From contig RPFO01000348.1 in NCBI GenBank assembly GCA_009746045.1, positions 1,310,301-1,374,300 of the forward strand: a stretch of DNA of 64,000 nt, given 5' to 3'. The translations under genes and the position numbers were made by a program. Below are positions 1-33,880 of this stretch, piece by piece (position 1 is the first letter of the stretch; each line of letters begins with the position of its first letter). This DNA comes from Mesostigma viride. Its lineage: Eukaryota; Streptophyta; Mesostigmatophyceae; Mesostigmatales; Mesostigmataceae. The notes beneath the pieces were generated by a model, which was not told the DNA's origin, ran no database searches, and was given only the letters and a program-made list of their open reading frames with translations.

Positions 1-182
1 CCCACCCACCCACCCACCCACCCACCCACCCACCCACCCACCCACCCACCCACCCATCCATCCATCCATCCATCCATCCATCCATCCATCCATCCATCCA
101 TCCATCCATCCATCCATCCATCCATCCATCCATCCATCCATCCATCCATCCATCCATCCATCCATCCATCCGCCCATCCATG
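1..182. repeat. (CCCA)n then (CCAT)n array
   Basis: About 54 bases of CCCA followed by about 125 bases of CCAT. It ends 28 bases before the acceptor of the exon at 211. Confidence 0.95.
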
Positions 183-210
183 CCCCGGCCTGGCCTTCCA
201 CCCAACACAG

Positions 211-21826
<21,616 letters not shown>

Positions 21827-22173
21827 GTGGCAGTCAACCTGACCCGTGGTATAGCTTTCCAACCGTCGTCGCACTTGAGCACTACGCTCAATTAATGTGT
21901 CATGTATTGCGAGTTTCATGCTGTTGTGTGCCTGGAAAGCTGCAGTGTTGCTACAGTTTTCTAAATCTGAGGACAAGTTAATTATTTATTTTGAAAGCCA
22001 AACAGTTTTTGTCAGCTGCAAGCCTATGACACTTGGCATGACATGGTGCAGGTACCCAGCAGTTGAAATTGTCAAATTTCGATTCATGCTTGTGCGTGCT
22101 TGCATGCTTGCAAGCATGCAAGCAAAATTATTAAACTCATGCCCCCGTTGGGGAGTCACGGAGCATTAACCCC

Positions 22174-23198
22174 GATGGATGGATGGATGGATGGATGGAT
22201 GGATGGATGGATGGATGGATGGATGGATGGATGGATGGATGGATGGATGGATGGATGGATGGATGGATGGATGGATGGATGGATGGATGGATGGATGGAT
22301 GGATGGATGGATGGATGGATGGATGGATGGATGGATGGATGGATGGATGGATGGATGGATGGATGGATGGATGGATGGATGGATGGATGGATGGATGGAT
22401 GGATGGATGGATGGATGGATGGATGGATGGATGGATGGATGGATGGATGGATGGATGGATGGATGGATGGATGGATGGATGGATGGATGGATGGATGGAT
22501 GGATGGATGGATGGATGGATGGATGGATGGATGGATGGATGGATGGATGGATGGATGGATGGATGGATGGATGGATGGATGGATGGATGGATGGATGGAT
22601 GGATGGATGGATGGATGGATGGATGGATGGATGGATGGATGGATGGATGGATGGATGGATGGATGGATGGATGGATGGATGGATGGATGGATGGATGGAT
22701 GGATGGATGGATGGATGGATGGATGGATGGATGGATGGATGGATGGATGGATGGATGGATGGATGGATGGATGGATGGATGGATGGATGGATGGATGGAT
22801 GGATGGATGGATGGATGGATGGATGGATGGATGGATGGATGGATGGATGGATGGATGGATGGATGGATGGATGGATGGATGGATGGATGGATGGATGGAT
22901 GGATGGATGGATGGATGGATGGATGGATGGATGGATGGATGGATGGATGGATGGATGGATGGATGGATGGATGGATGGATGGATGGATGGATGGATGGAT
23001 GGATGGATGGATGGATGGATGGATGGATGGATGGATGGATGGATGGATGGATGGATGGATGGATGGATGGATGGATGGATGGATGGATGGATGGATGGAT
23101 GGATGGATGGATGGATGGATGGATGGATGGATGGATGGATGGATGGATGGATGGATGGATGGATGGATGGATGGATGGATGGATGGATGGATGGATGG
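22174..23198. repeat. 1 kb perfect (GATG)n array
   Basis: About 256 uninterrupted units. It gives open frames on both strands (Met-Asp-Gly-Trp and Ile-His-Pro-Ser repeats) that I do not regard as genes. It begins 14 bases after a family B-type hairpin (GCCCCCGTTGGGGAGTCAC at 22141-22159) with an AAATTATTAA stretch on its other side. Confidence 0.97.
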
Positions 23199-23439
23199 GG
23201 GGGTACACGCAATCCTACCGGTCTAAGCTATCTACAAGCTATCTACAAAACAGCCCTATAAGTACTTTATAGATCTATGGTGCCCGCGACCCTAGGGGTC
23301 TTGTCTAGCATGCGGTCCACGTGTGCAAACACGCTCCTTCCCGACTGCAGGGGTGTTGTTGTCCTCTATGACCTGGGCCCGCTTGGCCTTGTCCATCTCT
23401 TTTTCCAAATCACCGAGAGGCCTAGGCCCCCCATGTCCT

Positions 23440-23945
23440 CTAGATACTAGCTGCATTCTTTGAAGGTGCGGGCCTTGCGGCTTCTACCCTGGCTGCATGG
23501 GCCCGGCCCACGTGAGGAGGTGCCGGCCCGGCTGGGCGGGGCGCAGGCCTGCAGAGGGGCCCCGTGAGGTGTCTACCTGCATGCCGGTTGGTGCGAGCTA
23601 AGTGCCCTACTATAGCATCAGGCGCCGCTGCTTGATGGTGCTGGTCGGATAAGTGGCAGGCCGAGATACAAGTCCTCCCTATTTATTATTTATTATTTAT
23701 GTATTATTTATGTATTATTTATTATTTTTTAGTATTTTTGGGGTCTTTATTTAATCCTTGCGGACATGAGCAGCGTATCCTACACGATAAATTGAACGCA
23801 GCATGTCACGTTGGTGACCGCGCCATCCAGCTTGTTGGCAAGGTCGGCAGTGAGAGTCCACGTCTCGGCCCCGTACGTAAGAACAGGGAGGACCAGGACC
23901 AGGTCCTGTTTCTCTAGCTTGCCCAAGGGCTTACGCCACAGGGCC
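23440..23945 (-). pseudogene. LINE reverse-transcriptase C-terminal relic
   Basis: On the minus strand, about 23930-23815 reads LVLVLPVLTYGAETWTLTAD followed by LANKLDG, the typical VLxYGxExWxLT block after the reverse transcriptase core of LINEs. Further on, about 23640-23585 reads TIKQRRLML, then a shift, then VGHLARTNRHA, the usual RRLxWxGHLAR block. Stops and frameshifts show it is dead. It is the only clear reverse transcriptase remnant in the window. Confidence 0.7.
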
Positions 23946-24164
23946 TGGTATTGGCGTAAAGCGTGCCAGGCGAGCTAGGGAGATACGGCCTGTCATCCAC
24001 CAGCACAAGGTGCAAAGGAACCATTGAACGCAACCACGAGCCACGAGGTAGCCATGGCTGACGGCGGCGCTCATAACTTTCACGTTTGAGCACCGAATTT
24101 AGTCGTGAATATCACAATCGCTTCGTCTTTCTAAGACGCACATGCTGATATAATTTTCCGACGC

Positions 24165-26048
24165 TATTACGCAATACGATGAGCACTGAAACGCCCATCG
24201 ACGCAACGCAGCCTGACGGCTGCGCTCGGCACTGAAAATACGTCTGCAGCTACGGCTGCAGCTTCGCCATCAGGGACGGAAGGCGGTGGTGACACTAGTC
24301 GCGCACTGGTGGTCGCCCATGCAGAACCCTCCCGGGCTCTCCTCGCCCTCTGCATCGCCTGACCCAAAGCGCAGTCGCCCAGGCGAACCTGGCTGGTCTG
24401 AGCGTGATGTTGACGTCGACAGGCTCTTTACCACCTTCGACGTCAACAGGCCTGCCTTTTTCGACATGCCACCCATCAAGATACTGGAGCTCGTGTTTTA
24501 CGGGTCACACCGGCGCCTCACTGCTGGCCCTGTGCCAGCAACTCCATCTCAACACCCACTTTTTCCGCAACGGAGTTGACGGCCGGTATTCCCACCGCGT
24601 CTCAGACCGCGTCGACACCAACCTGGCCGGCTGGTCTCACCCCCGCCGGCCTTCAGCTCGCAGCTCTCTTTACCCTCACTAAGCGCTCGGCCGAGGACCT
24701 TCTGCACCCCGCCCCGGCCCATTACCGAATCCACCTTCGTCCACCACCTCCACGCCGCCCTCTCACAGCACGTGACGCCCATTGCTGCAGATGTGGCGGC
24801 ACTTGGCGGCACGCTGGCTGCTGAGCTCCCCACCATCCCCACCGCCACCGCCGCCCTCCTGGCCTCCACCCCCCCCCCTCCCTCCGCCTCCACCGACTCC
24901 ATCACCGCCCAGCTCCGCGACATCGACCAGCGTCTTAAGGACAACGCCATTGCTATCGAGGTTCTGCAGAACACCGCAGGCCTCACCGCCCAGGCGGTGA
25001 AGGACATTGCCGCCAAGCCAGCCCCGGCTGGGGCCTGGCCGGCGATGCTCCTCCCATCACCACCTGGGCGGACATGCTTAAGCAACACACCACCTCCACC
25101 ACCTCCGCCGTCGCAGCCCAGCTTCAACGGCAGACGCTTGACCTCCGCGAGGAGGCCGAGCTCGCCAAGCGCAGCCTCAACGTCATTGTCAAGAATCTCA
25201 AGATGGAGGAAGGCGAGAATTCCGAGAAGCTTGCGCGTGCTTTTGAGAGAGAAATCCTTGATCGCATGGGCCTTACTGGTGAGATCGAGCTGGCCGCCCA
25301 CCGCCTTCCCCGCGCGCGGGGTAAGGCAGGGCCGCCCCCGCTCCTTCTCACCCCGGCGGACAAGATTTCTTTTCTCAGACGCCGCAAGCGGCTCGAGAAG
25401 ACTCTCTTCACCCTTGATGACGACTTGACCCTGGCGCAGCAACAACGGCAACGGGAGCTATGACCGACCTACCTCCAGCTCCGGCAGACCAAGGCGGGGC
25501 AGCCGGTGTACTGGAAGGGGGCGGCCATCTACGTCGGCCACAAGCCCTGGCAGGCGACCCCCGCGGCCCCAGCGACTCCAGACGCCCCAGCTTAGGGGAA
25601 TACAGCAGTAGTAGTGTAGAATAGATAGACCGTGGCCATGTACATGTACGCCTCCTAGAGGCCCTATTCCAGCAAAGCCACGCGCTTTATTTAATCATGT
25701 ACATGTGTGCCTATGATGAGCCACACTCCAGACGATGCCTAGTTTTATTTAGTAATGCTGTGCCCAGGCAGAGAGCTGCTCTCTGCTGAGATGCCACGCT
25801 CTAGTTTTTGTATAGCCATGATGATCTTCCCCCTCACAGGCATGCTCCCCCCTTACCCGCGGGCATAGCGTGATAGACCATGAGGGTGCGGGTGCCCTGG
25901 TGCACCTAGAGCAGGGGTAGCTTACATTCCCACCCTTGCATGAAGTAGCCTAGAATGTATTAAAAGCCATAATAATGCCCCTTCTCAGGGCTATGTGCTA
26001 CATCTACTCCCAACGGAGTGATGTTGATAATTAATTAATTAATTAATC
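24165..26048 (+). pseudogene. Family A non-LTR element, degenerate ORF1-like gene and 3' tail
   Basis: Broken reading frames (about 24286-24550, 24772-25030 and 25074-25594) match the better copy at 56740-59793. The C-terminal part reads RLPRARGKAGPPPLLLTPAD, then LDDDLTLAQQQRQREL, then VYWKGAAIYVGHKPW. This layout (basic RNA-binding module, then a DDL-T segment, then a W-x-G strand) resembles L1-type ORF1 proteins; that is inference. Frameshifts and a TGA in place of Trp at 25461-25463 disable it. The 3' part ends CTACTCCCAACGGAGTGATG followed by (AATT)n at 26032-26048. Confidence 0.7.
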
Positions 26049-26404
26049 CACATCGGCCTCGCAGCTGGGGAGTAAGCTACGTACCAGCAACTTGACTGAT
26101 ACAGGACTCGAGAGCCGTCAAGGAGAAAGAGGTTGGGCGGGGGCTTCAGGAGTGAGCCCAATCGCCAGAGCCTCAGTCTTCTTGCTGACCTCAAGCCTCA
26201 CCACACATGCCTCGGTTGCCAGGCATGGTCGAGCCACGTCTGCACGTGCAGCTCAGTGTACGTCCTCGAAGAGGGTGGTGTCGTCTGCATAGATGATGTC
26301 CGGCGCCATGCGATGCTTGCATGCTTGCATGCATGCAGCGCAGCACAGCTGTACACTATATCGATCATGCGCACATGGGCTCCATTAATTAATTAAATAA
26401 TTAA

Positions 26405-27090
26405 TGGAAGGGGTTTTATCAATTAATTAATTAAACACGCGCTCCCGTAACTTCGGAAGTCATGGAGCACCAGAGTGCACAGCGGTCAGCGTGAAGGGGG
26501 CCAGAGACTACCCCGTTCCCTCATGCCACAGGTACACAAACAGAACCATGCATCTAAACGATCCGGCATCCCCTGTGGGTGCAATAGGACCCGGGTGAGC
26601 ATTGCAGTAAAGTGAGTAAACAGTGGAGACGTGAGCTGAAATAGGTAGTGGCGGCTAGGCGATCGAGGCACATAGCGCTAGGCTTATGGCTGTCTGATGG
26701 AGCTACTGGTTAGGCTATATGCATACATTGACGGGCTATATCCTGCATTGATGGTGCACATGATATATATGGCTAGAAGTGTCTATGCAGGTTGCATCAC
26801 CCAAACATATCGATAATGGATGAGTGTGATTACATTGCATTGCTAGTCTAGCCCGTGGGGGGCTTCCACATGTCTACAAATGGCGGTTGTTGACAATCAG
26901 GTCCCCGCCCCTTCATGCAGAACATCTTCAGTGGTTTCAATCTTGGGGTCTTTCTCAGTTGTGGGGAGGTACTCCAGCCACTGTCAGCTAGGTCGCGTTG
27001 CTGCTGGCGCCAGACTGCTTCAGGAGCGGGAGTCAGGTACGTCATCCAGCGTCCAGGGGAGGTCGTGCAACTTCTTTCGTCACCAGAGGA
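26405..27090 (-). mobile_element. Family B element, degenerate copy
   Basis: A (AATT)n tail at 26419-26434 is followed by a decayed hairpin (GCTCCCGTAACTTCGGAAGT) and the family B 3' non-coding landmarks (CTAAACGATCCGGCATC, GGGTGCAATAGGACCC). At 26850-27090 lies the inverse of the ORF1-like C-terminus (GTCCCCGCCCC, GTCATCCAGCGTCCAGGGGA). No open frame remains. Confidence 0.6.
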
Positions 27091-27160
27091 ACAGCCGCTT
27101 AATTAATTAATTAAACACGTGCTCCTGTTGGGGAGTCACGGAGCACCGAAGTGCTTTTAA

Positions 27161-29821
27161 GGGGACGTGCGCCCGCCGAATTTTTTGGCGCCAAAAAAAT
27201 TCGCGGTACCGCCGTGAAGTGAAAAGTGGGTGCACGGTGCGCGCACCCCTTGCGGAAGTGGCCATGGCGACTGCGTTTAGGCGAAACTAGCAATGTCGGG
27301 CTAGAGAAACGCAAAACAAATGCTCGAATGTTGAAGACGATGATTTAATGATGTTGGGTTGTGGCGGCAAGTAGCTGGTTTACAATATCGCTGCTTTCTT
27401 TTACTGCCATCGGCATGGGGGGTAGACTGCATTTTTTGGTCGCGCGGAATAAAATAGAATTCGTGATAGCGGCAGTGAATTCGCAGTTTTGGGGGTTGTT
27501 CTGACCGTGAAGCAGGCGTGAATATCGGTTGCATCGAATTCTAAACCGAGCTGGTGCTTTTTGCCAGATTTTCGGCCTTTATCGGTAAGTAATTGTTCAG
27601 ACCTGCGCAGTGCGTGTCTGACCTGTCCATGGAATAACCGCTGTTGTTGCGCGCCTGGGCGAGGGATTTACGAGGGCGAGGTACAGATTTGTCGCGAATG
27701 TTATCGGCTATCAGTGCTTTCTTCTATGAGCTCATCGTTCGAGTTTTTTTGGGTTCTTTTTGGGCAGTTTCCGCCAGCTAGCTCGCCGTCGCTTGCCGTT
27801 GTGTTGTCGAATACCTGGCAGCTTTAGATTGTTTTCGTCGATGTCGTGATCAGGGCCGCTTCAGTCGCAACCTATAGCTCTTCGGGAAGGTTTAAGGCAT
27901 TTCATAAAACGTGTTCTGGCAAGGATGTTGTGCGTATGGACGCTTCTTGTTGTGTGAGAGTGACGCACCCTCTCTTCGCAGCGGCATCACAGCGCTCATG
28001 CGCTGGAGGGCCGCCAATGGTTTCTTTCCATTTTATCGTGCAGGGGAGGAAGTGTTTGATTGACGATTATGTTGGAGATATTGCATTTGTGTGACTGCAT
28101 GTAGATAGCTACCACCATTGGTTTATTTGAGCTTTCCCTTGATATCATCATGTGAAAAGACTGCCATGTGCTGAGCCAACCATGGTTGACATGGTTGACT
28201 GCATGCAAGCTTTGTATGCCATGATCTCCTTGGTTCCTTGCCCTCCATAGTTCCAGTTTGTTGCCCATCTCAGGTAGGGCAGTTCAGGAGTTGTTGCTGT
28301 TTTGGTTAGCTTGGTTGGCATAAACCTTACACTCTAACCTGGGAGAAACATAGAAAATGCTGGTAAGGCATTTTAGTGCCATCATCATTATTGCTATTCA
28401 CATGCTTATAAGTCTGGCCATGCTCGAGGTACGGTTAAGGGCTATGAGGTGTGTGGCCACCCCTGTGTACTTCATAACATATTCAGCATGTATTTGATGC
28501 ATGTTGGATGGCATGTAAAGTGTAATTGTGTTTATACTTGGTTACTGAGTGGTCCTTAGCGCCTGTCCGGTGGTCGTCTAGGAAACTCATCAGTGCGTGT
28601 CACAGTGACCCCCAACCTTGAGCATGTGTCGTCATCAGTGTGTAATAGTTATTTATATGTGCTTTTGGTCATAGATTTGCCGAGTTCTAATCATTGAGTT
28701 TACAAGGTAACCTTGGGTTGAGTATAGTGTATGCTCTCTTGGCATGTATGCCTAGCGATCGTGTTGCTATGCTTGCGCTTGCAAGGTTGGCCATGCCGAG
28801 GGCAGGTAAGGGCAGATGAGGTGCCTAGCTGTTTGCTTATGGGTGTAGACACCTCCCCCGCTGCCCTTGCACAGCTGGATGAGCTGAGGAACAAGAGGAA
28901 GCCAGCAGGTGGTCAAGAAGACGCTAGAGTACAAGGCTGAGGCAGCCCGGGCGTGGCATGTGAAGCGTGGCCATCGCTGGGATGAGGGCAAGGTAGATGC
29001 CCAGAGGGGCCAGGTCACCTACAGCAAGGGGGTGCACTATGGGGGTGTGGGGGCTGCTACTGGGGGGCGGGGGCGGGCAGCAATGAGGATGATGATGACA
29101 CTGCACACATCCCTTGCTTGCGCTGCTCTAAGACCGATGCATCTGATGATGACCCTTTCTTGCTGTGCAGCACACCCGGGTGCGATGGGGGGCTCCACCT
29201 GAGCTGCACGGTCCCTCTCCTGCCCAGCGTACCTGATGGGGACTGGTTCTGCCCAGTTTGCTGTGGGGAAGACTGTGATGATGGCAGTGATAGTGACAGT
29301 GACTAGTATAATGGACGCCCAGGTGGCATGCTGCCAAAGAGCATAACTTCCACACCGCTTGTCCAAATGCAGCCAGATTTTGCCAGCGTGTGTGTCGATG
29401 ACTAATGGAATTTTGAATATCATGTTTGGCCCATTTCACATGTGTTTGGTATTTTATTATTTTTGGCATGTGTGAAAAACAGCGTTTTTGTACTTGCAAG
29501 AGCATAAAAATTCTAAAGCATGTCAGATATGGGTTGTGAGTGGCTCTAATTTTTGGCCACCCACGACCTGCTTGGACAATATCATGCCTGGCCTGAATTG
29601 ATGTGTGCATTGGCTGGGGCATACTGTGCCCTAATTAGCGTCTTTTTCTATTTTTAGCGCGATACCGGCGCGTGGTTGGGGGTAGAACCTTCAATGAATG
29701 CATGGATAACTCACTAAACATGTTATTTAGGGCCCCTAATCATGGCTGGGCATAATTCAATTGAATTCATATTGAAACAAGTGTATTCCAGTTTTGGGGG
29801 GTTTTGGTGGCACACCTCCCC
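27161..29821. mobile_element. 2.66 kb TTAA-flanked element with PHD-finger ORF
   Basis: The family B retroelement tail (positions 27093-27160) is interrupted after GCTTTTAA and resumes at 29822 as TTAATTAATCCCTGTG. In intact copies (60833 onward) these parts are adjacent. The insert begins GGGGACGTGCGCCCGCC and ends with the inverse of GGGGAGGTGTGCCACC, an imperfect terminal inverted repeat. TTAA flanks both ends, as for piggyBac-type transposons. Inside are a short palindrome at 27180-27202, AT-richer sequence and a PHD-finger reading frame near the right end. No transposase core was recognised, so assignment to piggyBac is inference. Confidence 0.65.
28909..29305 (+). CDS. PHD-finger reading frame inside the TTAA element
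   Basis: The frame ending at TAG 29303-29305 encodes acidic NEDDDDTAHIPCLRC, then SKTDASDDDPFLLCSTPGC, DGGLHLSC, and DGDWFCPVCC, then an Asp/Ser tail. The spacing CxxC, CxxxxC, HxxC, CxxC is a PHD zinc finger, which usually reads histone H3 tails. A preceding open stretch in another frame at about 28909-28992 (KKTLEYKAEAARAWHVKRGH) ends at GTAGAT and may be a spliced upstream exon. Because it lies inside a TTAA-flanked insert, it may be the zinc-binding C-terminus of a transposase or a captured host exon. The protein start is not resolved. Confidence 0.55.
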
Positions 29822-30239
29822 TTAATTAATCCCTGTGTGTGCACAACAGCCTGAGAAAGGGCAGAGACCCCCAGTCTCCTTCATGCCTAAGGCATGCCAC
29901 AGGTGCATTCGGGCACGCTAGCTAAACGGACACGCTAACGATCCGGCAATCTGTGGGTGCAATAAGACCCATGTGAGCATGGCATAACAGGGAGCGTGGG
30001 CAAGTATTAAATCTGATCATAGCCAGGACGTAGCATGGCTGTACTAGGACTAGGCTAAGGCTATGGCTGGTCAGTGGTGTAACGTGCGTTAGCGGCACGT
30101 GGCCGCTAGCCGCTAGCTTATTATCCTCCATGGAGCGGAAGGTTGAGCAGGACTGGTGGTGGTGGGGGCGCCTGATTGCGCCCTGTGAGTGGGGAAGGCG
30201 GTGGCACCCACGCAGTTATACTTGACCTATACGAGTTCC

Positions 30240-31270
30240 AGTTGGGTAATTAAGCTCCTTACCCAACACGTAATTGCTCCTGAGCGCGTCCCGTCAGAGA
30301 CTTTGCCGTCTCTCCTGCATGGCTGCATGCTGATCAAACGACGCAGCACCATGCACTCGGCATTGGCGGCAGGCGCGGTCGGTGTCCTCGCGTGCGTCAG
30401 CTCCGGCATTGAGCCGGTGGAATGCATCTCGGCCTAGGCAGCTGCAGATTGGTGGCGATGGCATCCGTGGTCGATCGAGGTTGCATGTCGCGGACCGCAG
30501 CAGGTCCGGGTAGGAGTGCTCGGCGAGAGGCTTCCATCTTCCGGCTGGGCAGCGATGGTGCATGGCCGTCTGCGCTGCACTGAATCTCTGGAACCTGCGC
30601 GGCCAGGGCCTCGTTTTGGACGGTGCATGATGGCGCGTCGAGCTTCTTGACGTACCAGCAGGCCGCACTTGCCCTCCACCTGATTTTAACAGGCGAGAAA
30701 CAATTGCTAGTGTGGCATGCGCCTCAGAAGCGCCCCGGTCTGCAGCGCCGTGAGCTGGGGTTGAAGCTTGTGGCTCAGTGGCGACCTTGGTTTCCGAAAT
30801 TATTGGGGATACCGGCCGGGCGGGCCTCCACCGCGGTGTTGAGCGAGGTGGTCAGCGAGGTCAGCTTCTCGCCCTGCGGCCGGCCGGCCAGGTCACGTGC
30901 TGAGTCTTCCATGCAGCACGGCGCGGATGTCATCGATGACAGCCCTCATTGCGTCGCTACGCAAACCAGCCACCTAGGATCCTAATTGCTGAGGATTGAG
31001 GGCGGCCGGGGTGTGGCTCAGGCGCACTGAGGGGTGCTGCCATGGGTTGCGTAGCGCAGCAATGAGGGCTCAGGCTTCGTTGATCGAGCTGAAGTGGCTG
31101 CATGGTCAGGATCGTCATGCGCTCAGCTGTGCATGGAGCTTCTCTGTCGCGTGGGCCTGAGGATATTCGTCACCAGTCGCTCTCGTCATCGTGATTTAAA
31201 GCCTTTCCGTCAAGCGTTACGTACTCAATAATTCTTACGTTCTTGAACCAGGTACCGGAGGACCTGGTAC
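30240..31270. other. No gene recognised
   Basis: GC-rich sequence with broken short frames between retroelement fragments. Probably old element sequence; nothing identifiable. Confidence 0.3.
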
Positions 31271-31420
31271 CTTGCAAGTTGTCCCGGGGAGGTGGGGACA
31301 GTAAGTAAGTAAGAAGTACTTGCGTGTCATTCGCATGGGCATGCCACGGAGTACTATGCTAATCTACTTAGAAAATAATTACACGTGAAGTTACAAATAT
31401 CGTCTGCATCATGCCCCAAC
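31270..31420 (-). repeat. Family E repeat with (TAAG)n tail
   Basis: AGTAAGTAAGTAAG is followed by GTACTTGCGTGTCATTCGCA and ATCGTCTGCATCATGCCC, the inverse of the copies at 35395 and 35655. Confidence 0.5.
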
Positions 31421-31550
31421 CGGCACATCAAGGAGGAAGGCCGGGGGTCTCTGCCCTTTCTTCCTGTTGTGCACACACAGGGATTGAAAAGCACTCTGGT
31501 GGTGCTCCGTGATTCCTCAACGGGAGCACGAGTTTAATTAATTAATTAAT
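31420..31550 (+). mobile_element. Family B element, terminal tail fragment
   Basis: It contains GGGGGTCTCTGCCCTTTC, GTGCACACACAGGGATTGAA, the hairpin GTGATTCCTCAACGGGAGCA at 31509-31529 and a TTAATTAATTAATTAA tail. Confidence 0.6.
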
Positions 31551-31879
31551 AATATCAAGGAAACAATTACCACCATATAGTCACTAGAGGGGGATATAAT
31601 CCTCATCTGAGCTGTCCTCTGCTGTAATGGCAGACGAGGCGGTACCTTACATAAGTACGTAGCGGCTATCCTCAGGGGCAATAACCTCCCGTACCAGAGG
31701 ACTTCTTCCCTGCATTCTACCAATGGGCCGCGCGGGGCTCGTACGTGGGGAGAAAACAGGAGCATGCCCCATGCACATGCAGGAAGGTTCTTCTTATCGC
31801 AGACGGCAGCCATTAGAACTCCTTGCAACTATCATGCGGGCGCGGAGTACAGACATATAGCCAATGGTATTAATTAATA

Positions 31880-31950
31880 ATTCATTCATTCATTCATTCA
31901 TTCATTCGATCATTCATTCATTCATTCATTCATTCATTCATTCATTCATA
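31880..31950. repeat. (ATTC)n array
   Basis: About 16 units with one GATC interruption, next to a family C fragment. Confidence 0.9.
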
Positions 31951-31990
31951 AATAGTAGACACGTGACTGCGTCACGTGCGCATAAGTCCT
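31950..31990. repeat. Family C repeat fragment (CACGTGACTGCGTCACGTG)
   Basis: The palindromic 19-mer recurs at about 34930-34949 and, inverted, at about 55781-55800, each next to an AT-rich tail. Confidence 0.5.
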
Positions 31991-33880
31991 CAGTGGGAGC
32001 CCTGGGAACATGGGATGGAATGGATCTGGCCATGCATGTAAGCTATCTAGGTCCTAGTTACAGGGTTGTGGGCACCACGGCCCGAATCACCCTGAATGCC
32101 ATACGCGGTCACACGGGGAGCCCCAACAGACTTGTGGGTAGTCTCCTTCATCACTACTTGCATGCCATCTATCCTTGCGTACCATCTGCCTCCATATGAC
32201 CGACAAACCAGGAGGCTGCCCGGGTGTGAGCCCGTCACGTCTAGTGTAGCACATGTACGTCCATGCCGAGTCTATCACGAAAAGTCCACAGGCACCTCAG
32301 TGGCGGCCCTGCCGCGCGCGGCCTGGGGCACTGACGCCAGGTGAGGACATATCGTCCAGGCTGTGCGGGCTTGGTGCCAGCTAGTCTATCTGATGTGTCT
32401 ACCTGATCTGTGCAGGCCAGGTGCCCGGCTAGGCCCAGGCGCCCATGTGCCTAATAATGTGGGAAACATAGGGCAAATCAGCGTGCAAATCCTCATAATT
32501 TACTAAGGTGCAAATCAAAGGGGATGTTGAGGGCCTTGCGCAGCATCTTGGTGACGTTGCCGTCGAGTCGTTGCTCCAGCTCCTGCGTCAGTGTCAATCC
32601 AGCCAATGGTATATACAGTTAAAGCCCAAGGAAAAGTTTTCACAGACTGTGCCGGGGTAAAAGCGGCTCCATTTCTGGTCATGGCAGGGTTAATTCTTGT
32701 GCTCCGACGGCCGGGAGAGGCCGTGCCAGCAATGTGCACATGGGTTTGCGGGTAATCCAGGCGGTTGGGCGAGAACAATTGCTAGGTGAATGGGTATTAA
32801 ATTGGGCTGGGAGCCGGAACTGATTAAGCTACTTTTCCGGACCACGTAAACTCAGCTTTGGGGGTCGTCATAGCCTGAATCCTGTCACGTACATGCGCAT
32901 CTTTTTCGATGGTGCATTAATTGGCAGCCGTAACCGATTATTCTGGCGGTCTTGCATGAAGAGACGCATCGAATGCAAGTGATAGCTGAATTTGAGGCTC
33001 GAGCCTGATCAGGCGTTCTGATCTCCGCGGCACCAATTGCAGCTAGCCAACCGCCGTCAGCCATTTTGGTGTTCGATCATGCGCTCCATCATGCAATGGC
33101 ATGTGATTTGTTGTGTCCTGTACGTCCTCACGTCTGTTCATTATTGTTGTACATGGATCACGTCATGCGCCAGGCACGTGCGCGCTTTACCGGGTTCGAG
33201 CCAGTGGCTGGGACATCCTTAACGATCTCAGAGATCGAGGGCGGCAGTGGCCCTGTTTACCGCCTAGCTGTCCGATCGACCTAGCTGATTTATGCGAATC
33301 AGTGATACGTACCACCCTCATCGCGCGCCCCGAGCACATTCAGCTACTAGACTGCCTGGCTGGACTGTCTGGGCTTGTTGGAGGCGTGGGCGGTGGGGTT
33401 GGAGCCGTCAAAACTGAGGCGATGGTGATTGGGGCTACCAGTCGCCCGCCGCTGCCGCGTCTGCTCGACGGGACTGAGGTCCCGTTCCGTATAATCGCTT
33501 CAGACTGCTGGGGAGCATGCTCCCTGACACCGCCGACGATGTGGACACCCGCATCGGCCAGGCCTGATTGGGCCGGCCAGCAGGCTCCACTCGCTCAACA
33601 CCTTCGATGGCACTCGAAGGACCGGCCTGGGCGAGGAACGCAAGCGTGCGCTCTAATTCAAGGTCCTGGTCCTCACGTACGTGGTGCTCGCCGACTACGG
33701 CGACGAGCGAGGCATGGAGGTTCACGTACGGACAAGCTGGTCAGCCGGCTGAACGGCCCGGTATACAGGCAGGATGCTCCGACAGGTCCTGAATGAAGTG
33801 AGACAACTATGCCTGGACGCGCATCACGCATGGCCGGCCGGTCCGTGTAGGGTTTTCCACGCATAGGTCGTTAGAGTCTT
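31990..33880. other. No gene recognised
   Basis: GC-rich short frames on both strands without motifs or splice support, between family C and family A fragments. Confidence 0.3.

Larger units (their letters stand above)
27093..30240 (-). mobile_element. Family B element interrupted by the 2.66 kb TTAA element
   Basis: The left part, 27093-27160, has the TTAA tail and hairpin GCTCCTGTTGGGGAGTCAC. The right part, 29822-30240, has the rest of the 3' non-coding sequence, up to GTGGGGAAGGCGGTGGCACC, matching 60833-61495. Part of the ORF1-like end seen in the 60781 copy is deleted. Confidence 0.65.

Noticed and set aside
1-182. Possible telomere at the left edge
   Set aside because: CCCA/CCAT units are not a known telomere repeat, and an exon of the CNBD gene follows directly.
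22100-23272. Open frames of 350-390 codons on both strands in the GATG array
   Set aside because: The repeat has no stop in any frame, so the frames are a by-product of the tetranucleotide array.
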